From Siphonodentalium dalli (lineage: Eukaryota; Mollusca; Scaphopoda; Gadilida; Siphonodentaliidae), in the NCBI GenBank assembly GCA_032622095.1, contig CP136066.1, forward strand, positions 8,085,784-8,149,783: DNA of 64,000 nucleotides. Direction: 5' to 3'. Below the pieces are notes generated by a model that saw nothing but the letters and a program-made list of their open reading frames with translations, searched no databases and had not been told where the DNA came from. Below, piece after piece: positions 23,072-33,409 of this stretch (the first letter of the stretch is position 1; the number at the start of each line of letters is the position of its first letter). Made by a program: the position numbers and the translations under genes.

Positions 23072-24694
23072 GAATTACATATTTTATTTATCATATGACA
23101 CCTATAAATTGATTATGATTTCCAAAACGCACACAACTCACTAAATAGCTATATGACATCGGCAGCAAAATGTTAATGTGACGTCACTTCATTGCACCGG
23201 AAGCCCAATTACACCTGGTGAACTAGCAGAAATAATATGCACGCGATGATAGTGCGCTATTCTGTTCTCAGTTTGTGACCTGATATCGTATGTTTATTTG
23301 ATAAATACGAATTACATATTCTATTTATCGTATAACAATGTCCAAAACTATATATTTCAATATTATAATTGCGAGAATTTCGGCATCGCGTTGATTCGTG
23401 TATTTGTTTTGCTTTTCAAAAATAGTTCTATTTTGATTGACGCGCACGAATTTGACCTGCATTTAGTCAGAGATGCGGCTCGGCCCCCGGCTGCCATTCA
23501 GCCAATCAGAACACACTTTTTTCAACAAACCAATCAAATTATCGGAAGGTGATATGAATTAGTAATTGATATGAAATTGATTTATGACATAGTTTCCAAC
23601 GTAAATAATGATTGAGTCATTGATAAATTATGTTATGTTGAGTATAAAAGAAGATGGTCACATAAATGGCCTTATTTAGTGTTCAGTACCCCTTTAATGA
23701 AGATATAAATGTACGATGTGGTCGGGGATAGGATGTTTCATCCATAGGATGTGATCAAACTGTTCGATTGTCTACGCCGCTGATTGCCACCTGCCAAAAT
23801 ACGCATGTAGATTTGGAACGGAATGCAACTGGTTGGAAATGACTCTCTTCGAGGACGGAAACTTGTTTATAATGGGGAGAGGTTTATAAATATGATACCA
23901 TGTTACGGGGTCCGTTCCTCGAATTAACATCGTTGCACCTATGCCAGCACAACGTCGCATCAGAACTACAAGGTCGTAACTCACATTTACAACTTTCCGA
24001 GAAAATGAAGGTTGAAGTTTTCAGAACATTTCTCATAATGTTGACAAAGCATGACGTATTGTTGTATTTATCCCAATGAAAAACTGGCATTAGCTGTCCA
24101 TTGAACCACATATTTTTTTCTGTTTACTCCCTCGTTTTCTTTAAAAAGTAATAACTTGTTTGGAGATACGACCTTTTGCATACGACAACGACGATTGGTT
24201 TCCGTGCTATTAGGAAGTTGTGCTAATAAATACATGTTAAGCTAAATATGGTGACAATCGCATGTGTCTGTGAACTAAAAGGTGCATATTCTACATTATG
24301 AATATTCACTCATGTGCATCCTCATACAGATATGTGTGGAACAATCACAAAATTTAAATCAACAAATGATCACGTGACTAACATGGAGATACGACCATAT
24401 AGCACACATTTGAGAATTTACAAACACAAAACACGTCGGGCAACCTGAAGCATCCGATTGGCTGCTGTTGGACATACGACCTTATAGCACGAATAATTGT
24501 GAAGATCGCTGGAGATACGACATTTGTGTCACTGGTTTGTGATAATATTTGCCATCCAATGCAATACAGTTTGGGCCATCGGGTTGGATTTTTTCTCACG
24601 ATTCGAATGATATCAAATACTCATTTCCGGCCAAAATGGAGTTACGACCTTATAGTTCTGATGCGACAATAAGTAGCGATACATTGAATAGGCG
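23072..24694. other. Non-coding stretch with recurring GATACGACC phrase
   Basis: No gene is supported. Near 23940-24670 a phrase like GGAGATACGACCTTATAG recurs about six times at uneven spacing (for example near 24160, 24388, 24470, 24509 and 24641, and inverted near 23967). A CCAATCAGA phrase occurs at about 23500. Otherwise nothing. Confidence 0.45.
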
Positions 24695-25410
24695 ATTATT
24701 CGAGACAGTACAATCACTCATTCCTATCCACAAACGGATTTCAGTAATCATTATTCGAGACAGTACAACCACTCATTATATCCACAAACCGATTTCAGTA
24801 ATCATTATTCGAGACAGTACAATCACTCATTCCTATCCACAAACGGATTTCAGTAATCATTATTCGAGACAGTACAATCACTCATTATATCCACAAACCG
24901 ATTTCAGTAATCATTATTCGAGACAGTACAATCACTCATTATATCCACAAACCGATTTCAGTAATCATTATTCGAGACAGTACAATCACTCATTCCTATC
25001 CACAAACGGATTTCAGTAATCATTATTCGAGACAGTACAACCACTCATTATATCCACAAACCGATTTCAGTAATCATTATTCGAGACAGTACAATCACTC
25101 ATTCCTATCCACAAACGGATTTCAGTAATCATTATTCGAGACAGTACAATCACTCATTCCTATCCACAAACGGATTTCAGTAATCATTATTCGAGACAGT
25201 ACAATCACTCATTATATCCACAAACCGATTTCAGTAATCATTATTCGAGACAGTACAATCACTCATTCCTATCCACAAACGGATTTCAGTAATCATTATT
25301 CGAGACAGTACAATCACTCATTATATCCACAAACGGATTTCAGTAATCATTATTCGAGACAGTACAATCACTCATTCCTATCCACAAACGGAATTCAGTA
25401 ATCATTATTC
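24695..25410. repeat. 54/55-bp minisatellite, about 13 copies, two alternating variants
   Basis: The unit contains ATTATTCGAGACAGTACAAT, CACTCATT, a variable centre and GATTTCAGTAATC. Variant A has CCTATCCACAAACG and variant B has ATATCCACAAACCG, one base shorter. A and B are interspersed, and a hybrid occurs near the right end. An open frame reading through the first part is an artefact. Confidence 0.95.
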
Positions 25411-25493
25411 CCATCGATGTGAGACCCACTGCCATCGCCACAGCAAAAACAACAACCTGCATGTTTTGATTGGGAGACGGCGCCCCTATATAC

Positions 25494-25693
25494 ATATGTT
25501 TGTCCGGTCACATGGGACACCGTCCCACATAAAAATAACAAAACAAAACTCTCATAAAATTCTTCCTGCAACATCACTAATTTTACTTCATCAGCACCCG
25601 AACGCCAGGGAAGAGGAGCATCATTATGTTTGGTAACTTGTGCTTCAATCCCCTGTGCACCCACACCATTGTGTATACAAATATGTGTTATGA
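25494..25693. repeat. 200-bp segment, source copy of a duplication
   Basis: The sequence from TGTTTGTCCGGTCACATGGG to CACCATTGTGTATACAAATA is repeated nearly unchanged at about 26457-26653, where it sits inside a rearranged MITE locus. Neither copy shows a coding signal. Confidence 0.88.
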
Positions 25694-26042
25694 AAAAATA
25701 TTGTGGGTCACAATAAATATGTCAAAACAAGTGTGCGCATACATTATGTTAATAAGGTAATTTGCTATCCAGCTTCACACACTGCTCGGTATGTTAATTT
25801 GATTGTTCCGTACAAAACATGAATTTTGTTTGATATAAATTTGTTGTTACAGTACTTGATGTAATAGGTATAGAGTGTGACTTTTGTGTCGGTCTCGAAT
25901 ATGTTGTGGTATATGTAAATATATGTATTATACCACTATGTTGATGGTGCGAAATTTCTGTAATTGTCATTGTTTGAGGACTTTAGATAATCGGAAAGAT
26001 TCCATTGACTCCGTCACCAGACTGTTCCGTTTACGCAAACCT

Positions 26043-26273
26043 TGTCGATATGCGATAATGCTAGACCGTTTGTCGATATGCGATAATGCTAGACCGTTTG
26101 TCGATATGCGATAATGCTAGACGGTTTGCCGATATGCGATAATGCTAGACCGTTTGCCGATATGCGATAATGCGACGCGGTTTGTCGATTTGCGATAATG
26201 CGAGACGGTTTGTCGATATGCGATAATGCGAGACCGTTGGACGATATGCGATAATGCGAGACCGTTTGACGAT
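26043..26273. repeat. 28-bp minisatellite, about 8 copies
   Basis: The unit TGTCGATATGCGATAATG..CTAGACCGTT repeats with variants (GCGAGACC, GATTTGCG, GACGATATG). Confidence 0.93.
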
Positions 26274-26383
26274 CACATTCTTCGTCTGACCATCGATAGC
26301 TGAAATCGCTTGAAATTGTAAATTGGAAGTTCCTGACCGCAACCTCCATAAGATGTCAATATGACATCTATGCAGTCATTATA

Positions 26384-26456
26384 TTAACCCTTTACCCAAC
26401 ATAACGGCCCTGTGCCAATGCATTCTCTTATATATGCGAGTCGACCATAGGTCGCC
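26384..26456. mobile_element. Truncated piggyBac-like MITE (copy 4a)
   Basis: TTAA (26384-26387) and CCCTTTACCCAACA are followed by the first stem of hairpin 1. The element stops just past the hairpin dyad (CGACCATAGGTCGCC) and the 200-bp duplicated segment begins at once. The 5' flank TATGCAGTCATTATATTAA is identical to that of copy 4b, so 4a and 4b derive from one insertion. Confidence 0.88.
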
Positions 26457-26653
26457 TATGTTTGTCCGGTCACATGGGACACCGCCCCACATAAAAATAA
26501 AAAAACAAAACTCTCATAAAATTCTTCCTGCAACATCACTGATTTTACTTCATCAGCACCTGAACGCCCGGGAAGAGGAGCATCATTATGTTTGGTAACT
26601 TGTGCTCCAATCCCCTGTGCACCCACACCATTGTGTATACAAATATGTGTTAT
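26457..26653. repeat. Duplicate of 25494-25693 inserted in MITE locus
   Basis: It is nearly identical to the upstream segment, with a few substitutions (CACCGTCCC to CACCGCCCC, CCAGGG to CCCGGG). It lies exactly between truncated MITE 4a and the repeated flank of MITE 4b. Confidence 0.88.
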
Positions 26654-26665
26654 GCAGTCATTATA

Positions 26666-27069
26666 TTAACCCTTTACCCAACAGAACGGCCCTGTGCCAA
26701 TGCATTCTCTTATATATGCGAGTCGACCATAGGTCGCCTCGCATATATATAAGAGAATGCATTGGCTTAACACATATTAATAATGATAAAATTGTCAAAG
26801 AATGTAGCAAAATATTATAAAAATTGTTAAAAAATATAAGAATTTTTTTTTTTAGGCCAATGCATTCTCTTATATATGCGAGGCGACCTATGGTCGACTC
26901 GCATATATACGTTGGCACAGGGCATAACTGTAACCATCACAATGTGGTCAATGAACCGGTTCCAATGATGTCCATATTTGTATGGTGTTATTGAGAAAGA
27001 CCGAAGATATTTTAGGCTGTTGAAGCTTTATTTGGGCTTTTTTGGCCCGTTTGTTGGGTAAAGGGTTAA
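26666..27069. mobile_element. piggyBac-like MITE, copy 4b
   Basis: TTAA (26666-26669) plus CCCTTTACCCAACA at the left, and TGTTGGGTAAAGGG plus TTAA (27066-27069) at the right, with orientation as copy 1. Hairpin 1 (about 26697-26766) has one extra TA in its right stem. Hairpin 2 (about 26855-26916) has lost about 10 bp of its right stem (GCATATATACGTTGG). Confidence 0.9.
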
Positions 27070-27182
27070 TTCACTTACGGCTACAATCTGAGGAATTATT
27101 TCGATGTTATCATGCTCATACTAATGGACATTTGTTATCACATGTAGTTGAGATAAAATAAAACAAATCACGCAACTCCACC

Positions 27183-27290
27183 AAACTAACACTCACTTAC
27201 AAACTAACACTCACTTACGAACTAACACTCACTTACAAACTAACACTCACTTACAAACTAACACTCACTTACAAACTAACACTCACTTAC
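27183..27290. repeat. 18-bp tandem repeat, 6 copies
   Basis: AAACTAACACTCACTTAC is repeated six times exactly in length, with a single G substitution in copy 3. Confidence 0.97.
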
Positions 27291-27640
27291 ACCATTGCGT
27301 TCTGGACAATCACAAATCACCAGTCATCACCGACATTCTTATGTCATGTGCATAATCTCTAATATTCCTTTTATATTTGTTACAGATGCGATTAAGTTGA
27401 TAAAACATGTGCCCCAATCCATTGCAACTTGTTTTACCATGACTAGGTTTAAACCAATGCTAAACACAAAATACCACATCACAAATAATCTCAATTGATT
27501 CAGCCGTCATCTGGTTAACATTTTTGTGCTTATTGCAATTGCATTGGAAGGAGTGCTTCATATATTCAATATTTCACCATTATCCAATTTGTATTATTAT
27601 ACAACTAAAATGCATTGCATGTCATTCTATTGCAGCTGTA
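27291..27640 (+). promoter_or_regulatory. Upstream region of the PAN-FReD gene
   Basis: This 350-bp stretch precedes the first coding ATG. A good splice acceptor (TTCTATTGCAG, ending 27635) lies 5 nt before the ATG, so the first coding exon may be spliced to an upstream 5' UTR exon instead of starting at a promoter here. No convincing TATA box is assigned. Confidence 0.35.
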
Positions 27641-27946
27641 ATGGCGGTCTTTGCGGTGGCTTTGTTGGTGGTGGTGTTAGCTGGTGGCAGTAGAGGTGAT
27701 GGCACGGCCGTACATTTACACTGGCGTGAGGTTATAGCCGGAAAGGCGGCTGTTGGTCCGGAGTCGATGGATGTTGGATGGACGTCAGCTCGCAGCATCC
27801 TCGAATGCGCCTCTCATTGCATGGCTAATCCCAGATGCCGATCCGCGACGTTTATGAAGAACACCCACACATGTATATTGTCTTCTAAGCCAGGGAGATG
27901 TCTAGCTTTTAGAGACGACATTAATGCAAAGTTCATTTCTGTCAAT
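27641..27946 (+). CDS. PAN-FReD gene, exon A: signal peptide and PAN/apple domain
   Basis: This exon encodes about 102 residues. ATG at 27641 has G at -3 and G at +4 and opens a hydrophobic signal peptide (MAVFAVALLVVVLAGG, residues 1 to about 20), so the product should be secreted. Residues about 25-100 look like a PAN/apple domain, with Cys at about 56, 60, 66, 78 and 87 (C-x3-C-x5-C-x11-C-x8-C) and the phrase CASHCMANPRCRSATF, typical of invertebrate PAN modules that bind carbohydrate or protein. The exon ends at AAT|GTGAGT (GT at 27947), in phase 0. An unspliced read hits TAA at 27959. The likely acceptor TTGCAG ends at 27635. Together with the micro-exon at 37841 and the FReD exon at 49450 it makes one reading frame. 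The PAN call is strong; the ligand is unknown. Confidence 0.82.
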
Positions 27947-28994
27947 GTGAGTGCAAATTAAATGCGACGTGAGTTAATTCGTCCCGTACAAGAAGCCAGA
28001 AAGTCAGGACACTTTTCGGCAAAAGAATATAAAAAGAATATAACAAGTATTTGTAATAGCCACCAATCATCGCAACTCGATTATCAAAATAATCATCCGT
28101 AAGAAATACATCGAAAACGACAAAAATGCCTCATAATTGAGAACGCTCTTTGTTATACACCATTGTTTTTGCGACAAAAAACCAAAAGAAGTTCATATAT
28201 CCTGTGTTGAAAGTCGATATCTGGTCATGCATCAACTCACAGTGTGAATATCACGTATATAATTATGATGGTTTGCTAATTCAAATATGATTGGGCATCT
28301 TTAACAGTTACCACCAATGCAATTATTTATTCTCATGACACATGACAGATGCGTATGGAGATTAACATAACTTGTATGAGTCGATGGATGTTGGATGGAC
28401 GTCAGCTCGCAGCATCCTCGAATGCGCCTCTCACTGCATGGCTAATCCCAGATGCCGATCCGCGACGTTTATGAAGAACACCCACACATGTATATTGTCT
28501 TCTAAGCCAGGGAGATGTCTAGCTTTTAGAGACGACATTAATGCAAAGTTCATTTCTGTCAATGTGAGTGCAAATTAAATGCGACGTGAGTTAATTCGTC
28601 CCGTACAAGAAGCCAGAAAGTCAGGACACTTTTCGGCAAAAGAATATAAAAAGAATATAACAAGTATTTGTAATAGCCACCAATCATCGCAACTCGATTA
28701 TCAAAATAATCATCAGTAAGAAATACATCGAAAACGACAAAAATGCCTCATAATTGAGAACGCTCTTTGTTATACACCATTGTTTTTGCGACAAAAAAAC
28801 AAAAGAAGTTCATATATCCTGTGTTGAAAGTCGATATCTGGTCATGCATCAACTCACAGTGTGAATATCACGTATATAATTATGATGGTTTGCTAATTCA
28901 AATATGATTGGGCATCTTTAACAGTTACCACCAATGCAATTATTTATTCTCATGACACATGACAGATGCGTATGGAGATTAACATAACTTGTAT
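27761..28994 (+). repeat. 617-bp tandem duplication, 2 copies, about 99.5% identical
   Basis: Copy 1 is 27761-28377 and copy 2 is 28378-28994. I found only three differences: CAT/CAC in a His codon of the exon, ATCCG/ATCAG in the intron, and a C/A change in an A-run. GAGTC is present at the start of each copy and again at the distal end (28995-28999), giving 5-bp microhomology at the junction. The duplicated block covers the last 62 codons of exon A, its donor site and the beginning of the intron. Confidence 0.95.
28378..28563 (+). pseudogene. Duplicated partial PAN exon, probable pseudo-exon
   Basis: This copies the last 62 codons of exon A (all five PAN cysteines) plus the GTGAGT donor at 28564. 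It lacks the signal peptide, the start of the domain and the original acceptor. The only AG at its left edge (28379-28380, TATGAG) has a poor pyrimidine tract. If that AG were used, the exon would be 183 nt and phase 0-0, adding 61 residues in frame, so occasional inclusion is possible. The coding part differs from exon A by one synonymous base. It may also be an assembly artefact of two haplotypes. Confidence 0.75.
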
Positions 28995-31900
28995 GAGTCA
29001 TTATCAATTTTGGCGCACAGTCTTGTCCATTGACAACAGCGTCTTCCAGACAAGATATTTGCTGACAATTTATGAATTTATATATGGCCCGCAATGAGTT
29101 CTATAAAATATATACCGTACACCTCTCGTGTAGCGGTATATTCACTCCATACTCGTCACTTTATAGCTGAATTTTCACTAAAACTCATGTCCCAATTTCA
29201 AACTTTCGAGTTTGCTCATCCGTCTATAGATATTGTTCAAAATAATTACAGAAACTTTCATGTGTAATTGAACAATGGTCATTACTATTAATGATAATAA
29301 ACCTTAGGCCATCAATATCCAAGATTTCCACATATGTTTTGTTCGTTACACCTTGTCCCTCAACTCAATGTCTCTTCTATAACAAAGTGATATAAGAGCA
29401 AAATAATAGACCCTACCTGTAAATTGTAAATTACATCACTTGCCTTATAAAAGTGAGAACACATGGTATGTTCAAAAATGTGCGCAGATTTGGAATTTTC
29501 AGAAACAGTCGCGAAATAAATATGTATCAGGTAGGTGCACCCACAACCGTATATTTAAAAAGCGTCTGAAATGTAACGTGAATTGATCGATATAACCAGG
29601 GACCTCAGTATCTCTAAATCATTTTTGAAGAGATGTTTCTGAGTCATTTTGATTGCCACATTATCTCCCCGCTGAAGGTAGAAATCGTTGAGATATTTTG
29701 TTTTTGATAGCCAATACATATCTCCTGTAACGGTCTCCTCCTGTTACGAAACAAAAACAGTTACAGGAAAGACCAGTTGTGTTACTGGAAATAAAACATT
29801 ACATTGAGATGAGACTATTTGAAATATAGGCGCCTAAATTTTAAGTGGAATCACGTGTAAACTGTTGGGTATCTTATTAACTTTGAATTTTAGTGAAGAA
29901 ATTATAATTCTATGAGACACCATTTGCTGGGATGGTGTATCATTTGAAATCTCGTTACGGGAAATACTTGAATTGTTATAGTATGTAACAGTGTTACCTA
30001 AAACGGAGTTAGTTTTGAATAAAATCGACTTTTAGTCACTTTGTCGACTTCGTGCTCTATTCTGACATGAACGAACACCTATGATAATATACCATACATC
30101 TTCTACATGTGAGACGTATCAAATGGTGATTTCGTTACACGAAATACTCTGCGAGTAACACGATGGACGACAGTGTGTTACGTGGATTATACTATTGTAA
30201 GTAATAGCTAGAAATCGTTTGTTATTCTGTTCAGCATTAGTTTACTCTGTGTAGGTATTTCATATTTAGATGGGCAGTGTAAAACTGATTTGGAAATATC
30301 GAAGTTAACAAGATAGTGATACATTTTCAAGCACAAATACACGTTACACGAAATACTACGATTAGCTGTCACCAATTTAGTATTATAGAGGTATCGAGGG
30401 TATCGAGGGTATCGAGCAAGTTTGAACGCCGTGAGCCAAAGCAGATTGCTTAAAATCACTATAATATTCATACCTATACATTGTGCTTCATAACAAAACT
30501 ATCGTTTGTCCATACCCTTCATTAATATTGAGAGCATTGCCATTTAGATTGTGATGAGCTCGCCTTTCTGATTTACCAGCCGCTTTAAAAATTGTCATGT
30601 GCACACTTTCGGTAGCCATCCCATCCGTATACGGTTGATCGGTTACGTATATCTCTTGATATTATTGTATTCCTTTTGTCCGCCAATCGATCTAACGTTG
30701 ATAGCATATGCCTTCCGCTCGTAGTATGCTCAAAATTTAAATAGGGATGGGTTCCCAAAGCATAAAACATTCGCCTCTCTTATTAGCCAGCTGCTTTTTC
30801 TAAAGTCTCCTGGACTGTTTGGAACCAACCCATCAATATAAATTGTGCGTTTTCGTACAGTATTGCCTTTTATACATAATGCCGTTTAACAGGGGGTCAA
30901 CTTTTGTAAAAAGTTGGAAGTGTCATGCCTGACATAATATTATTTGGAAATATTCCACAACATATAGGTTGAAATTGTTCTCATTGTTGGATTTTCCAAC
31001 CAGTAATTTTTGTTGCTTTGTTGGTAATAATTTCAGTTGCAAATTTTCCAATCTTAGGAGGGGGAGTCCGGTTGAAAATATCCAACAGATATATAGCTTA
31101 GTGTATCAGTTGGAAAGTACCAGTCCAAGGGATGCAGTTAGCAATTTTTAGGATGGGCACCCCAACTGGGGGCCATCTAGCCACGCATAAAGATTCGGGT
31201 GATACGAGTTGTTCATAAACTGCATAAGGTATATAAATTAGAATAATGCACAATTATTTGCATGGCCAAAACGATGTGCAGATAATTCACGGAACAGTAT
31301 ACGCCATAAAGGAATTATGCCAATATGTAATGAATTACTGAGTAAAGTTGGAATTTATGAAAGATTGTTGGCCGAGTATATTTTCTCAGTGTCCCCGTAT
31401 ATTTAAAGGTTTCACATACTGCTTATTATTAAAGTTTGAAATGTCAGTGATGCACTATAACGATATTGTAAAGGCCATATGTGCAAATGTTTGGAAGATA
31501 TCCATAGTTGTGATTAGTTTAGTGTTTTCCGTGAAACATATTTCAAATTACCATTTGCACGCATTCTGTTCTCACTTCGTTAGCCTGGTTTGGACACGAT
31601 GGTTGATCCTAGTGTTTCCGTTTGTGTGCATCTCTGCGTGAGAGTCGGGTGCCCTTTATACGCGTTCGGTTACACGCATACGCACATACATCACATATGC
31701 GCGTATCTGCCACATCGCTCACCTCTGGTTGAAAATCATCTTCCCAGATAAAGATTAAATGTTAGACTTCGGACATAAATCTTAACTTATTCTTAACCTT
31801 AAATTCCTGTTTATCTACATGCACGTACGTGTCGTGTAACTTAACCTCAAATTAGTTCTCGTGAAACGCTCCCCGTAACATAATTGAGTTGAGATGTTAT

Positions 31901-32675
31901 GTAAGTTACATGCATGATGCATTAAATATCAGCATCCATTTTGTTTATCTGGTGACTCAGCGCGTGTGATCTGAATGGCCCAGTTGGCCTACGATTGTAA
32001 CTCACGTATGACATATCTGATATATACATGTACATTGCTAGTACATGCTCCACTGTGTGTATCAGGACTGGCGTGCATGCAGTTACGACAGAGGGCAGCG
32101 GAGCGCACTACATGTATATATTGTCTCCACAAACTTCATTCTATATGGTGAATTCTTCATTTCAGCCATACATTTTCCTTCTGTTTTGGAAAAATACATG
32201 TTCAATATCCCATTTGAATCGTGTTTTGTGTCGAATATGACAATTATGAAAAAGTATTTCATTTAACAATAAAAGCACACATATCGTTTGTGTGACAAGA
32301 TAATGTGTATTTGACAGAAACTCTTCAACAAGTGAGCTCCCGAATATATTAAACTGCTCTTCCTTCCTCGACATGGATCTAGAAGAGTCCAAACTGTATG
32401 CACAGGCTACGTATAGTGTGTAACACATCTGTCTTTAATGTAACATATGACATTTGAAATCCCACAGTAATTTATGAAATAACCATATCCATGTTGCATT
32501 ATACACGACAAACTGCGGAATTGTATTAGTGTTGCGTTATACTCGAAATGCGACATATTGGTCGTTTAGTGTGATATCAGTCGCACCGGTATGCTCAAAG
32601 TTTCTATCCAGTAACGACTGTTGTATGTAATGTAACTGTGATGTCCTCCCTGTAACACGGGGAATAATATACAGT
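28995..32675. other. Intron 1, no further exon seen
   Basis: AT-rich intron. Minor items are a triple TATCGAGGG repeat near 30392-30420, a TCCTGTAACGG/CCTGTTACG small inverted motif near 29718-29770, and GTTGGAAA-type dispersed-repeat sequence at about 30900-31140. Open frames of 60-130 codons show no domain. Confidence 0.45.
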
Positions 32676-32820
32676 TATCGCCCGCGATTGAGTGAGACAC
32701 GGGGATTTGTCGCCCGCTCGAGACCTGGAATGTCACCCGATGGCCGCCAGGCCCGAGGGTGACATTCCAGGTCGAGAGCGGCGACAAATCCCCGTGTCTC
32801 ACGAAAACAAGGGTGATAAC
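32676..32820. repeat. GC-rich palindrome, about 63-bp arms
   Basis: The left arm (about 32676-32738) and right arm (about 32758-32820) pair through GAGACACGGGGATTTGTCG / CGACAAATCCCCGTGTCTC and ACCTGGAATGTCACC / GGTGACATTCCAGGT, around a GC-rich centre of about 19 nt. The central pairing is near perfect and the outer ends are looser (GTTATCGCCCG with GGGTGATAAC). GC content is far above the surroundings, with several CpGs. Confidence 0.92.
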
Positions 32821-33409
32821 TGTTTTGTTATCTGACAAAGGAGTACACACGAACCTCCTTAATAGCAGGCATAAATGCGCGCATATATTCTTTAATCCAG
32901 TTCGAAAAGTTAATTTTATGTTGGAATCATCGCTATTTAGAAAATAAAACATTCATAATCTGGATCAATTAACAGACCCGTCATTCGCGCAGCTATTCTC
33001 CGGTCAGTTTTCTGGTTGCATGGTGGAAATCGGTTCACGGAAAGAGGAGAAAAGCAATTTCGAAGTTGAGTAGACATGCAGCGAAATGTTCGGTTTCGTT
33101 TCAAATTTTAATGGCCGTGAACAGACGTGTTCATTTCCAGATTGCTAAAATGTGAAACTAACACGTTGTAGTGGTGCAAAAAGAATTTGACATATGTCAC
33201 AGATTGTTACGCAACATACGGGTATTCTCTGAAGTCTGAGGAATGTATGGAAGAAAAGAAATAGTCAATTGATAAACAGCAAAGAGTGGCTATTTGATCA
33301 AGCACATTAACGTAGTTGTAACGTATGTACATCGTATGTGCAATTGTCTGCAGCAAATACCAACTGCATAATAAGGTTTATCTATTTGTCCCACGGTCTT
33401 TATTATTGA
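32821..33409. other. Intron sequence, nothing recognised
   Basis: No exon or repeat was identified. Confidence 0.45.
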
